Notes under the pieces: model-generated | The model's database searches: none | What the model saw: the letters and a program-made list of their open reading frames with translations, nothing else | What the model was told of the DNA's origin: nothing | Made by a program: the position numbers and the translations under genes | Part shown: positions 1 to 6,197 of the stretch, piece by piece | Numbering within the stretch: position 1 is the first letter of the stretch | Layout: every line of letters starts with the position of its first letter | DNA from: JAFGCN01 sp964547015 | GTDB taxonomy: Archaea > Aenigmatarchaeota > Aenigmatarchaeia > QMZS01 | Reading direction: 5' to 3' | Assembly (NCBI GenBank): GCA_964547015.1 | Contig: CAZJKT010000007.1 | Span: forward strand, 1-42,701 | Length of the DNA: 42,701 bases

Positions 1-147
1 GCAGGAATTTATAAGATAGTTGAAGCCCCCCGGCTTGCTGGGGGGAGGTTTACTTATGGCTTATGCGCTCCACACAACAGGAATATTTATAATTCTAATG
101 ATTGGCGGCATTATATAGCGAGAAGCCAAAAAAGGTATATTTATTAA
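1..147 (+). CDS. Possible 3' end of a CDS entering from the left edge
   Basis: Frame 1 is open from the first base to a TAA at 145-147, giving 48 residues without an internal stop. The predicted peptide is mixed and protein-like, ending in an aromatic, basic stretch (…YIARSQKRYIY). There is no in-frame ATG here, so it would be the C-terminus of a gene starting outside the window. I recognise no domain. The stop lies inside the proposed pyrG promoter, a typical compact archaeal arrangement. It could equally be chance non-coding sequence, because it contains a G/C-rich hairpin at 26-45. Confidence 0.3.
   Translation, partial: AGIYKIVEAPRLAGGRFTYGLCAPHNRNIYNSNDWRHYIARSQKRYIY
26..45. other. G/C-rich hairpin
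   Basis: Six C residues (26-31) face six G residues (40-45) across an 8-base loop. No T-run follows directly, so this is not an obvious terminator. It may be a structured 3' end of the upstream transcript or simply part of a coding region. Confidence 0.35.
134..147 (+). promoter_or_regulatory. TATA element of pyrG
   Basis: An A/T run containing TATATTTATT (136-145) lies 31-40 bases before the pyrG ATG. With archaeal spacing (transcription starts roughly 25 bases after the TATA centre) the mRNA would begin just upstream of the ATG, leaving a very short leader. No Shine-Dalgarno sequence is visible. Confidence 0.5.
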
Positions 148-175
148 GTATCTATTCTAAGAACCTTATGCAAAT

Positions 176-1804
176 ATGACAAAGTACATTTTTGTCACCG
201 GTGGCGTGATGTCTGGGCTTGGAAAGGGGATTGTCGCCTCCTCAATAGGAAGGGTTTTGAAGTCGCGGGGGATAAAGGTTACTGCGGTAAAAATTGACCC
301 TTATGTAAATATTGATGCGGGGACAATGCGGCCGACTGAGCACGGCGAGGTTTGGGTGACTGATGACGGCGGCGAAATTGACCAGGACTTCGGCCACTAT
401 GAGCGGTTTCTCTCAGAACCCCTTAAAAAAATCCACAATATAACAACAGGGCAAATATATAGGGAAGTGATTTCAAGGGAGCGGAGGGGAGATTATCTGG
501 GGGCGACAGTTCAGGTGATCCCCCATGTCACGAACGAAATTAAGCGAAGGATTGAGGAATGCGCAAAAGGCGCCGGTTCTGATGTCTGCATTGTTGAGGT
601 TGGGGGCACTGTGGGCGACTATGAAAATGTTCTTTTCCTTGAGGCTGCGCGCCAGATGAGGCGGGATAGTTCCTGTGATAAAAAATCCAAAAACGCGGTT
701 GTGTTTGTCCATGTTTCTTATGTGCCGATACCCTCAAAGCTTGGAGAGCCGAAAACCAAACTAACTCAGCAATCCGTAAAGCAGTTAAGGGAAATTGGAA
801 TAAATGCGGATTTTATAATCTGCCGCTCAAGCGCTCCTTTGGATGAAGTCAGAAAGGAGAAAATTGCGCTTTTTTGCGATGTGTGCAAAAATGACATTAT
901 TTCAAGCCCCGATTTAGACACCGTTTACGCCCTCCCAAGCGAATTTGAGGCGCAGGGATTTTCCGAAAGGCTGGCGGATAAGCTTGGCTTTGATAAAAGG
1001 GAGCCCGACTTGTCAGAATGGGAAGGGCTTGTTGAAGTGATAAGAAAGGGAAAAACAGGGACAAAGGTGGGCATTGTAGGTAAATATATTGACAGCGGCA
1101 ACTTCAGCCTAAAGGATTCTTATATATCTGTTGAGGAAGCGGTTCGCCATGCAGGGGCAAAGCTTGGAATCCGCCCTGAACTGGTCTGGCTCAATTCAAA
1201 GAAAATAGAAAAGCCCGCCCTTGAGAATGTTTCCGGGATTATTGTTCCGGGCGGCTTTGGCTCGACAGGGATTGAAGGGAAGCTTGAGGCCGCAAAGTTT
1301 GCAAGGGAGAATAATCTGCCTTACCTTGGGCTTTGCCTTGGGTTGCAGATTGCGGTTATTGAGTTTGCAAGAAATGTGTGCGGGCTTTCCGGCGCCCACT
1401 CGACAGAAATCAGCCCGGATACAAAATATCCGGTGGTTGACATTTTGCCCGAACAGAAAAAGGTGTCTGAAAAAGGGGCGACAATGCGCCTTGGAAGCTG
1501 TCAGGCAATCCTAAAAAAAGGCTCTTTAGCGGAGCGGCTGTATAGGGAGTCCGGGCGGCTTGAGGGAAACCTTGCTTATGAGCGCCACCGCCACAGGTAT
1601 GAGGTAAATCCCGATTTCCACAAGATTTTGCAGGAAAAGGGGCTTGTGTTTTCCGGGATGTCCCCTGATGAAAAGCTTGTTGAGTTTGTCGAATTGCCCA
1701 ACCACAGGTTTTTTGTTGCTACGCAGGCCCATCCGGAATTTAAGTCAAGCCTCCTGAGCCCTTCTCCTATGTTTTATGGTTTTTTGAAGGCTTGCTCCAA
1801 ATAG
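176..1804 (+). CDS. pyrG: CTP synthase
   Basis: Glutamine-dependent CTP synthase, which aminates UTP to CTP in the last step of de novo pyrimidine synthesis. At 542 residues it has the family's normal length. The N-terminal synthetase domain starts with the P-loop-like GGVMSGLGKG (residues 9-18), followed by the KIDPY and DAGTMRPTEHGEV blocks that form the nucleotide site. The C-terminal class I glutaminase has its nucleophile in LGLCLGL (Cys387) and the His-x-Glu of the triad in HPEF (His519, Glu521). The ATG is supported by N-terminal conservation and by the TATA box 31-40 bases upstream. The gene ends at TAG immediately before a homing endonuclease gene. No truncation or missing catalytic residue is seen. 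Confidence 0.97.
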   Translation: MTKYIFVTGGVMSGLGKGIVASSIGRVLKSRGIKVTAVKIDPYVNIDAGTMRPTEHGEVWVTDDGGEIDQDFGHYERFLSEPLKKIHNITTGQIYREVISRERRGDYLGATVQVIPHVTNEIKRRIEECAKGAGSDVCIVEVGGTVGDYENVLFLEAARQMRRDSSCDKKSKNAVVFVHVSYVPIPSKLGEPKTKLTQQSVKQLREIGINADFIICRSSAPLDEVRKEKIALFCDVCKNDIISSPDLDTVYALPSEFEAQGFSERLADKLGFDKREPDLSEWEGLVEVIRKGKTGTKVGIVGKYIDSGNFSLKDSYISVEEAVRHAGAKLGIRPELVWLNSKKIEKPALENVSGIIVPGGFGSTGIEGKLEAAKFARENNLPYLGLCLGLQIAVIEFARNVCGLSGAHSTEISPDTKYPVVDILPEQKKVSEKGATMRLGSCQAILKKGSLAERLYRESGRLEGNLAYERHRHRYEVNPDFHKILQEKGLVFSGMSPDEKLVEFVELPNHRFFVATQAHPEFKSSLLSPSPMFYGFLKACSK

Positions 1805-1839
1805 AATTTACCCCCGAAAAAGAGTTCTGTAATATTATT

Positions 1840-2487
1840 ATGGTTTGTTTTTCGGATCTCGAAACTCCGCTATTTGCTGAATTCATAGGCATGCTTTTGG
1901 GTGCTGGCTGTATTGGCTCTTATCAATGCAAGGCAGGAAATAGGACCAAGATTCAAAGGGTTGTGAAAATTACTCTGGATTCTAGGAATGGAGGCTATGT
2001 TCCATACACTGAGAGGATGTTTGAAAAATTGTTTTCAATAAAACCCAAGACCTGTTACAAATCTACAGAAAATGTTGCTGATGTGCGAACTTTCCGAAAA
2101 GAGGTTTTTGACTTTTTGACAAAAGAGGTGAGGATGGCAATCTCTCCAAAGCGGGGCCGTGCAAGAATTCCCGATCGATTTATGAACCCTGATTATTACC
2201 CACATATCCTTAGAGGTATATTTGATACGGACGGCTGCGTTTCCATATATATGAATAATGGCTCCCCGTATCCTCGATTGGAACTCAAACTCTGCCCCTC
2301 TCAAATGCAGACTCAATTTGAGAGAATTTTTGAGGAGCTGGGTTTTGCATACAAGGTTCAGCATATAAGTGGGGGCGGGACTAGGATTCGCTTGAGTGGT
2401 AGAAGGTGGCTCCAAAAGTGGCAGGATATTATAGGTTTTAGAAACCCTATTCATTTAGAAAAGTCAAGATCCTTTTTAGAGGGCTAG
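1840..2487 (+). CDS. Free-standing LAGLIDADG homing endonuclease
   Basis: A protein of about 215 residues with two copies of the LAGLIDADG helix motif, EFIGMLLGAGCIGS near the N-terminus and ILRGIFDTDGCVSI in the middle, roughly 115 residues apart. This is the single-chain, two-motif form that cuts long asymmetric DNA sites. The acidic residue expected at the end of motif 1 is not evident (GAG), while motif 2 keeps D-T-D-G. I start it at ATG 1840. An in-frame TTG at 1792 would overlap pyrG by 13 bases and add 16 residues. It is neither an intein nor inside an intron ORF: pyrG is intact, and the gene stops 61 bases before a tRNA gene that carries three introns. Its target may be one of those introns or the pyrG/tRNA interval, which is inference. 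Confidence 0.85.
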   Translation: MVCFSDLETPLFAEFIGMLLGAGCIGSYQCKAGNRTKIQRVVKITLDSRNGGYVPYTERMFEKLFSIKPKTCYKSTENVADVRTFRKEVFDFLTKEVRMAISPKRGRARIPDRFMNPDYYPHILRGIFDTDGCVSIYMNNGSPYPRLELKLCPSQMQTQFERIFEELGFAYKVQHISGGGTRIRLSGRRWLQKWQDIIGFRNPIHLEKSRSFLEG

Positions 2488-2518
2488 TTATTTAGTCCCC
2501 TGCACGCGCCAAATAACA

Positions 2519-2531
2519 CCTTTAAGTTTAT
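2519..2531 (+). promoter_or_regulatory. TATA element of the tRNA gene
   Basis: CTTTAAGTTTA-type A/T sequence is centred about 24 bases before the first base of the tRNA (2549), the standard archaeal spacing. Confidence 0.5.
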
Positions 2532-2579
2532 GTATCTTAGTATATTATAGCGGGGTGGAGCAGCTAGGAGTGCTCGTCG

Positions 2580-2595
2580 AACTTTATGTGCGAAA
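2580..2595 (+). other. tRNA intron 1 (16 nt, position 29/30)
   Basis: A bulge-helix-bulge site can be drawn. The four exon bases TCGT (2574-2577) pair with GCGA (2590-2593), including one G-T wobble, flanked by 3-base bulges CG|A and AA|G. The remaining intron forms only a 2-bp mini-hairpin. Removal restores the GG needed for the anticodon stem. Confidence 0.65.
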
Positions 2596-2603
2596 GGCCC
2601 ATA

Positions 2604-2647
2604 ATCCGCGCTGCAGAAGGTCACAACTTTGCCTGCGCAAAGGGGTT
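2604..2647 (+). other. tRNA intron 2 (44 nt, position 37/38)
   Basis: It lies at the canonical archaeal intron position. Exon CCC (2598-2600) can pair with the GGG near the intron 3' end (2643-2645), giving a relaxed bulge-helix-bulge with TA|A and TT|A bulges. Inside are a CTTTGC/GCAAAG hairpin and an alternative GCGC/GCGC pairing. A shifted border (after 2608) is possible but gives a weaker anticodon stem. Confidence 0.65.
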
Positions 2648-2669
2648 ACCCGAAGGTCGGTGGTTCAAA

Positions 2670-2760
2670 TTCAGTCCTTCTTTCCCGAAAGAAGGGCCGA
2701 AACCTCCAAGAAAGGGAGATTCGTCGCTTCGCGACATATCATCTGATTGGAGTCGGGAAA
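2670..2760 (+). other. tRNA intron 3 (about 91 nt, T-loop)
   Basis: This segment separates the T-loop 5' side from the 3' T-stem. It contains three hairpins: an 8-bp perfect stem CCTTCTTT/AAAGAAGG (2676-2695), CTCCAA/TTGGAG, and GTCGC/GCGAC around 2723-2735. At the 59/60 border only part of the 4-bp bulge-helix-bulge helix forms, so the exact ends are uncertain by a few bases. Confidence 0.55.
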
Positions 2761-2780
2761 TCCACCCCCCGCTAAATTTT
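2743..2780 (+). repeat. Direct repeat copy A (tRNA 3' end, att-like)
   Basis: Bases 2761-2780 (T60 through discriminator and the first part of the T-run) are identical to 3994-4013. Upstream, 11 of 18 bases also match without a gap, starting with CTGATT in both copies. Copy A is the functional 3' end of the initiator tRNA. Such duplications usually mark the ends of an element integrated into a tRNA gene. Confidence 0.75.
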
Positions 2781-2781
2781 T
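2777..2781 (+). terminator. T-run terminator of the tRNA
   Basis: Five T residues begin three bases after the discriminator A, as expected for factor-independent archaeal termination. Confidence 0.45.
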
Positions 2782-2829
2782 CATCTTAATCAGCAGAAAT
2801 CAGTCATCTAAAACAATATATATGTCAAT

Positions 2830-2854
2830 AATAACATAATATTATGGTGTTATT
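2830..2854 (+). promoter_or_regulatory. Palindromic operator candidate before the MNT gene
   Basis: AATAAC (2830-2835) and GTTATT (2849-2854) flank a perfect 12-base palindrome CATAATATTATG (2835-2846). The structure ends three bases before the ATG and covers the position where a leaderless transcript would start. The downstream protein has an N-terminal winged helix, so autoregulation is plausible but unproven. Confidence 0.45.
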
Positions 2855-2857
2855 AAC

Positions 2858-3442
2858 ATGGAGAGAAAAGATGCGGGTGTGGTGAAATATCTCCTTGAGC
2901 GCAAAGGGCAAACCCTGAATATGCGCTCAATTTCGCTTGGGCTTAAAATGGACTATAAAGTGGCTTATGGAATCATAAAGCGCCTTGAAAAGGAAAAGGT
3001 GGTTATTCTTGAGAAATTCGGAAATTCTGCCACAGTTCGACTTTCGGATAAGGTAAGCCCCCTCATCTTTGAAGCGGAAACCCAAAGAAGGGAAGAATTG
3101 CTCAAAAACAAAAATTTGAGGCTTATTTTGGATTATTACGAAAAAGGGCTTGGCACCAGGTTCTATGTGCTGCTTTTGTTTGGCTCGTTTGCGAAAGGCA
3201 CGCAAAAAAAGAATTCTGATATAGACCTGCTTTTTGTAGTGCCCGATGGCCGGGAGGAGGAGTTTGAGCGGAAAATACAGAATATCTCCGCGACAATCCC
3301 TTTTGATATTCACGTCAATGTGTTTTCGGAGAAGGATTTTCGGGCGATGGGCAAATCAAAAGAGCCCACCGTCGGCAGCGAAGCGATAATGAATAATATG
3401 ATCCTTCATGGAATCGAATCGTATTATGGGCTTATAGGATGA
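2858..3442 (+). CDS. Winged-helix/minimal nucleotidyltransferase (MNT) protein
   Basis: A 194-residue two-domain protein. Residues 1-65 look like a winged helix-turn-helix (short helices, KVAYGIIKRLEKEK recognition-type helix, then a beta wing). Residues about 85-185 form a Pol-beta-type minimal nucleotidyltransferase with the GSFAKG loop (Gly109-Ser110) and catalytic acids DID (121-123). Family members pair with HEPN RNases and in several studied cases act as antitoxins by adding AMP groups to the partner. The stop overlaps the next ATG by four bases (ATGA), so the two proteins are translationally coupled. The gene has its own A/T-rich promoter and palindrome. It lies between two copies of the tRNA 3' end. 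Confidence 0.85.
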   Translation: MERKDAGVVKYLLERKGQTLNMRSISLGLKMDYKVAYGIIKRLEKEKVVILEKFGNSATVRLSDKVSPLIFEAETQRREELLKNKNLRLILDYYEKGLGTRFYVLLLFGSFAKGTQKKNSDIDLLFVVPDGREEEFERKIQNISATIPFDIHVNVFSEKDFRAMGKSKEPTVGSEAIMNNMILHGIESYYGLIG

Positions 3443-3969
3443 TTGACGAGAAGAGAAGGAAGGCGGCTCAGGAAAACTTTGCCGGCTATCTCAGGGAAGG
3501 GATGGTACGAAGAGAGAAAAACGAGATTGCTGAAAAGATGTATCTGAGAAATGCCGAGCTTTCCCTGCAAGTTGCGCAGGAACTGAGCGAAAGTTCCCTT
3601 AAGCCGTATATGTGGGTTATAGTTTGCGCCTACTATTCCATGTTTTATATGGCTAATGCTGTTTTGCTTCATATGGGATATAAGATGGGAGAAAAGATTG
3701 TCCACAAGGTTACCAGCGACGCTCTGATAGTCCTTGTTGTTGACCGCCTGAAAAAAGAGATGATTGAAAATTATGAATCTCTTCAGGAAGACGCGCTTGA
3801 GATCGCTTCGGTGAGGGCTGACGAATTGGTGGAAAATTTCTCTTTGGAAAGGGCAAAACGCTCGAAATTTCAGTATAATATGCTTGAGCAGACCAAGGAG
3901 AATAAGGCAAAGACCTCCCTGAAGCGGGCGAGCGAATTTGTTTTTGAGATGAAGAAACTTTTGGGATAG
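3439..3969 (+). CDS. HEPN-domain protein, partner of the MNT gene
   Basis: A 176-residue, largely helical protein. The segment YYSMFYMANAVLLHMG (about 65-80) followed by GEKIVHKVTSDALIVL is typical of HEPN proteins paired with minimal nucleotidyltransferases. The C-terminal helix holds ERAKRSKFQYNM (137-148). At this place active HEPN RNases usually have Arg-x4-6-His; I see Arg141 followed by aromatic residues but no His. The toxin may therefore be inactive, use a variant motif, or belong to a binding-only branch. It overlaps the MNT gene by four bases, so the two form one operon. The second copy of the tRNA 3' end begins only seven bases after its stop codon. Confidence 0.75.
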   Translation: MIDEKRRKAAQENFAGYLREGMVRREKNEIAEKMYLRNAELSLQVAQELSESSLKPYMWVIVCAYYSMFYMANAVLLHMGYKMGEKIVHKVTSDALIVLVVDRLKKEMIENYESLQEDALEIASVRADELVENFSLERAKRSKFQYNMLEQTKENKAKTSLKRASEFVFEMKKLLG

Positions 3970-3975
3970 TGCCTA

Positions 3976-4013
3976 CTGATTTGGCCAGGTAAGTCCACCC
4001 CCCGCTAAATTTT
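3976..4013 (+). repeat. Direct repeat copy B (orphan tRNA 3' end)
   Basis: A second copy of the tRNA T-arm 3' strand, acceptor 3' strand, discriminator and part of the T-run, identical to copy A over 20 bases (3994-4013) and matching 31 of 38 over 3976-4013. No 5' tRNA half is attached, so it cannot be a tRNA alone. It resembles the displaced end left when an element rebuilds the tRNA 3' end on integration. Confidence 0.75.
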
Positions 4014-4093
4014 CAAAAATTGAGGTCGCTACTTCTGATTTGTAAGGCTTCTGTAATGCTAAACACAAACCAATATGTATTTGTATTCAAGTT

Positions 4094-5374
4094 ATGAAGA
4101 CCGACCCGATAAAGAGAGCTTTGGATTTGAGAAAAACTCTGGTTAGAAAGACGGAACAGGGAAAAGAATTGCTCGTTGTCGATTTTACAGATACTCTTCA
4201 GGGTAAGGACACTTCAAAAGTTGTGGATTTAATGCCAAACCCTCAAGGAAATTATATTATCCGGTCGAAATATTTCGTTAAGTCAATCGACCCTCTGGCG
4301 TATGGACAATATGACCGTGAGTTTTTTGATGTTGGGTCGAAGAGTGAAAAGGAAATTTATGATTTTATCAAGAGACAGGAATTCGATTTTCCAACCTGGT
4401 TTAAGCATGAGGAGGGATTTTCTCCAAGGAGGGTTTGCGATTACAATTCGCCCTTAGTTTTACAGGTTGCGGGATGCAATTTTCACGATGGAAGTGAAAC
4501 AGGGGGTTGCTTGTATTGCTTTGTAGATGATGCGAGCAATGATGGCTGCTTTTCTCCGGGAAAAATCTATATCGATATTCAGGATACTGTCAGCGCAATG
4601 AAGGAAGCCCAGGAAAGAATTGGCGGGATTTATGAAGAGAGGGGCTATGATATTGTTCCTAAAGCGATAAGGATGTCGGGTGGCGAGCCTACAATAGCTT
4701 TAGACTGGATTACAGACTTCTGGAAGGAGATTAAGCGCCAAAATCTGGATTTTGTCGGAGAAATGGACTGTAACTTATCCACAGGTCGGGTTGTCGACCA
4801 TTTTGAAAGAGAGGGTGTTTTTGAGGAAGGACTTTTGGAAGAACTTGCAAGAGTGCAGCCTTTGAAAATAAAGGCTGCAATCAAAGGAACCGATGACCGA
4901 AATATGCAGGAAAACGTGCAGTCAAAAACCACGATGAACGACCAGCTTTATTCTTTGAAAAAATTGATAGATGCTGGTTTTGACGTATATCCTCAGATGT
5001 ATAATCCTAATCCTCTGACGTTAGAGGATTATCTGAGGAGGATGGATGAAGAAATAGAGAATTTTTCGTTGAGGGTGCATATTGGACCTCTAAAGGTTTA
5101 TGGGCCTACAAGGCAAAGGCTCGCCTACCATGCCCGGAAAATGAGTGAGAACTTGCCAAAATATACTCGTCTGGGCATAATTGGTCCGGAACTCTTGGAG
5201 GTTATAGAAGGGAGGATAGTTGTGGACACCGATAAGTATATTCAAATGGTGCAGGACAGGTGGGACGCAAACTACAAAAATGGGGTTAAGATAATCGATA
5301 ACTACCTCCAGAGGGAATATGAGGTTGGCTATAAGGACACACTGAGGGCTGATGTTAGTCTTAGGATGGCTTGA
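4094..5374 (+). CDS. Radical-SAM-like protein with CX10CX2C cluster motif
   Basis: A 426-residue soluble protein. The segment VAGCNFHDGSETGGCLYC places three Cys at 128, 139 and 142, a CX10CX2C spacing instead of the standard CX3CX2C. About 55 residues later comes MSGGEPT (194-200), matching the radical-SAM GGEP motif that contacts the SAM amino group, and later segments (IKAAIKGTDDRN, GFDVYPQMYNPNPL, HIGPLKVYGPTRQR) fit a TIM-barrel layout. Together these support a 4Fe-4S SAM enzyme with an enlarged cluster loop. Extra Cys at 115 and 152 might hold a second metal site. The substrate is unknown; I cannot assign it to QueE, TYW1 or an activating-enzyme family. It has its own promoter region (near 4070) and lies between the orphan tRNA end and a restriction system. 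Confidence 0.75.
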   Translation: MKTDPIKRALDLRKTLVRKTEQGKELLVVDFTDTLQGKDTSKVVDLMPNPQGNYIIRSKYFVKSIDPLAYGQYDREFFDVGSKSEKEIYDFIKRQEFDFPTWFKHEEGFSPRRVCDYNSPLVLQVAGCNFHDGSETGGCLYCFVDDASNDGCFSPGKIYIDIQDTVSAMKEAQERIGGIYEERGYDIVPKAIRMSGGEPTIALDWITDFWKEIKRQNLDFVGEMDCNLSTGRVVDHFEREGVFEEGLLEELARVQPLKIKAAIKGTDDRNMQENVQSKTTMNDQLYSLKKLIDAGFDVYPQMYNPNPLTLEDYLRRMDEEIENFSLRVHIGPLKVYGPTRQRLAYHARKMSENLPKYTRLGIIGPELLEVIEGRIVVDTDKYIQMVQDRWDANYKNGVKIIDNYLQREYEVGYKDTLRADVSLRMA

Positions 5375-5422
5375 AGTATTTATCAAATATATACGATTTA
5401 GTACTAAGATTATTATACGACT

Positions 5423-6184
5423 ATGAAAACTGAAACTAGGCACAAAGTAAAACAGTTAATAAAAGGCGTTATATTGTCTAAGATGGATAACTATTCTGCC
5501 GAAACCCAATATAGGCCATTTTTTCAAGCCATATTTACCAAGGAGCAAATATTGACCCACACTATTGTGCATTCCTTTTACACGAGTTTTGGTATGTCCA
5601 TATATGAACAATTGGTTAAAATTCTTGCGGAAGGTGCGGGTTATAAGGCACAAATTCAATATGATCTTTTGGGAGATATAGACGAGACTACTGAGGCTCT
5701 CATAGCGAGAATGGATTTAGAATTAAGATCTGGAAAAAGAGTGCCTGATATGAAAGCTGAGCTAGAAGAAATACGAAATTCCATTAGAAAAGGTAAACCT
5801 ATTGCAGATCCCGATAAGAGAGTGGATGTTTTTATAGAGAAACCTGACGGAACGGAAGCCTATTTTGATATAACCTCTCCTAAACCAAATATCAAGGAGT
5901 TTGTTGCGCTAAAAAAGAAACTTTTGAGATGGATGGGCTTAAGGATGAGTATTGATAAAAATGCTAAACTAATTGTTGCACTAGGTTTGCCCTATAATCC
6001 TTATCATCCTAAACCCTATGATCGTTGGACAAAAGGTAATATGTATGATAAAAGTCAATTGATGGTGGGTGAGGATTTTTGGAATTTTGTGGCTGGAGAG
6101 GTTATTTATTCAGATTTCATTGAAATTTTTAGGGAAGTTGGAGAAGAACTAAGAGAAAAAATCTCAAAAATTGCTAAAGAATGA
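5423..6184 (+). CDS. TdeIII-like type II restriction endonuclease
   Basis: A 253-residue protein that I recognise as TdeIII-family from the C-terminal signature LPYNPYHPKPYDRW (about 189-202) followed by LMVGEDFWNFV. The central DKRVDVFI…YFDITSPKPN (131-156) is the likely PD-(D/E)XK core, with Asp135 and Asp149 as metal ligands. The usual Lys after the second acid is not in the standard place (D-I-T); a Lys occurs at 154. A convergent methyltransferase ends 13 bases away, completing the restriction-modification pair. TdeIII itself cuts GGNCC, but the specificity here is unknown. The gene is visibly A/T-rich, and an A/T-rich 48-base interval upstream (5375-5422) can hold its promoter. Confidence 0.8.
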   Translation: MKTETRHKVKQLIKGVILSKMDNYSAETQYRPFFQAIFTKEQILTHTIVHSFYTSFGMSIYEQLVKILAEGAGYKAQIQYDLLGDIDETTEALIARMDLELRSGKRVPDMKAELEEIRNSIRKGKPIADPDKRVDVFIEKPDGTEAYFDITSPKPNIKEFVALKKKLLRWMGLRMSIDKNAKLIVALGLPYNPYHPKPYDRWTKGNMYDKSQLMVGEDFWNFVAGEVIYSDFIEIFREVGEELREKISKIAKE

Positions 6185-6197
6185 ATGTAAGCTTATT

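Larger units (their letters stand above)
2549..2774 (+). tRNA. Initiator tRNA-Met (CAT) with three introns
   Basis: Removing three segments gives a 75-nt cloverleaf. The acceptor stem 2549-2555 pairs fully with 2767-2773, with an A1-T72 first pair as in archaeal and eukaryal initiators, and the discriminator A is 2774. The D-stem is GAGC/GCTC (2558-2561 and 2572-2575). The anticodon stem TCGGG/CCCGA includes the three G-C pairs typical of initiators, with anticodon CAT at 2600-2602 and a C at position 33. The T-stem is GGTGG/CCACC (2659-2663 and 2762-2766). Proposed introns: 2580-2595 between positions 29 and 30, 2604-2647 at the canonical 37/38 site, and 2670-2760 in the T-loop near 59/60. 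CCA is not encoded. Intron borders are inferred from folding only; the T-loop border is ambiguous because AAAT occurs at both junctions. Confidence 0.85.

Noticed and set aside
1792..1839. Upstream TTG start that would lengthen the homing endonuclease into pyrG
   Set aside because: The extra residues are not LAGLIDADG-like, the codon is TTG, and ATG 1840 sits just before the conserved domain; I kept the ATG.
2555..2789. Two short plus-strand ORFs across the tRNA
   Set aside because: They are translations of the tRNA exons and introns; the cloverleaf explains the conservation-like pattern better.
3994..4007. A split-tRNA 3' half gene
   Set aside because: Copy B lacks a leader with pairing to a 5' half, and the intact 3' exon is already present at 2761-2774; an att-like remnant is simpler.
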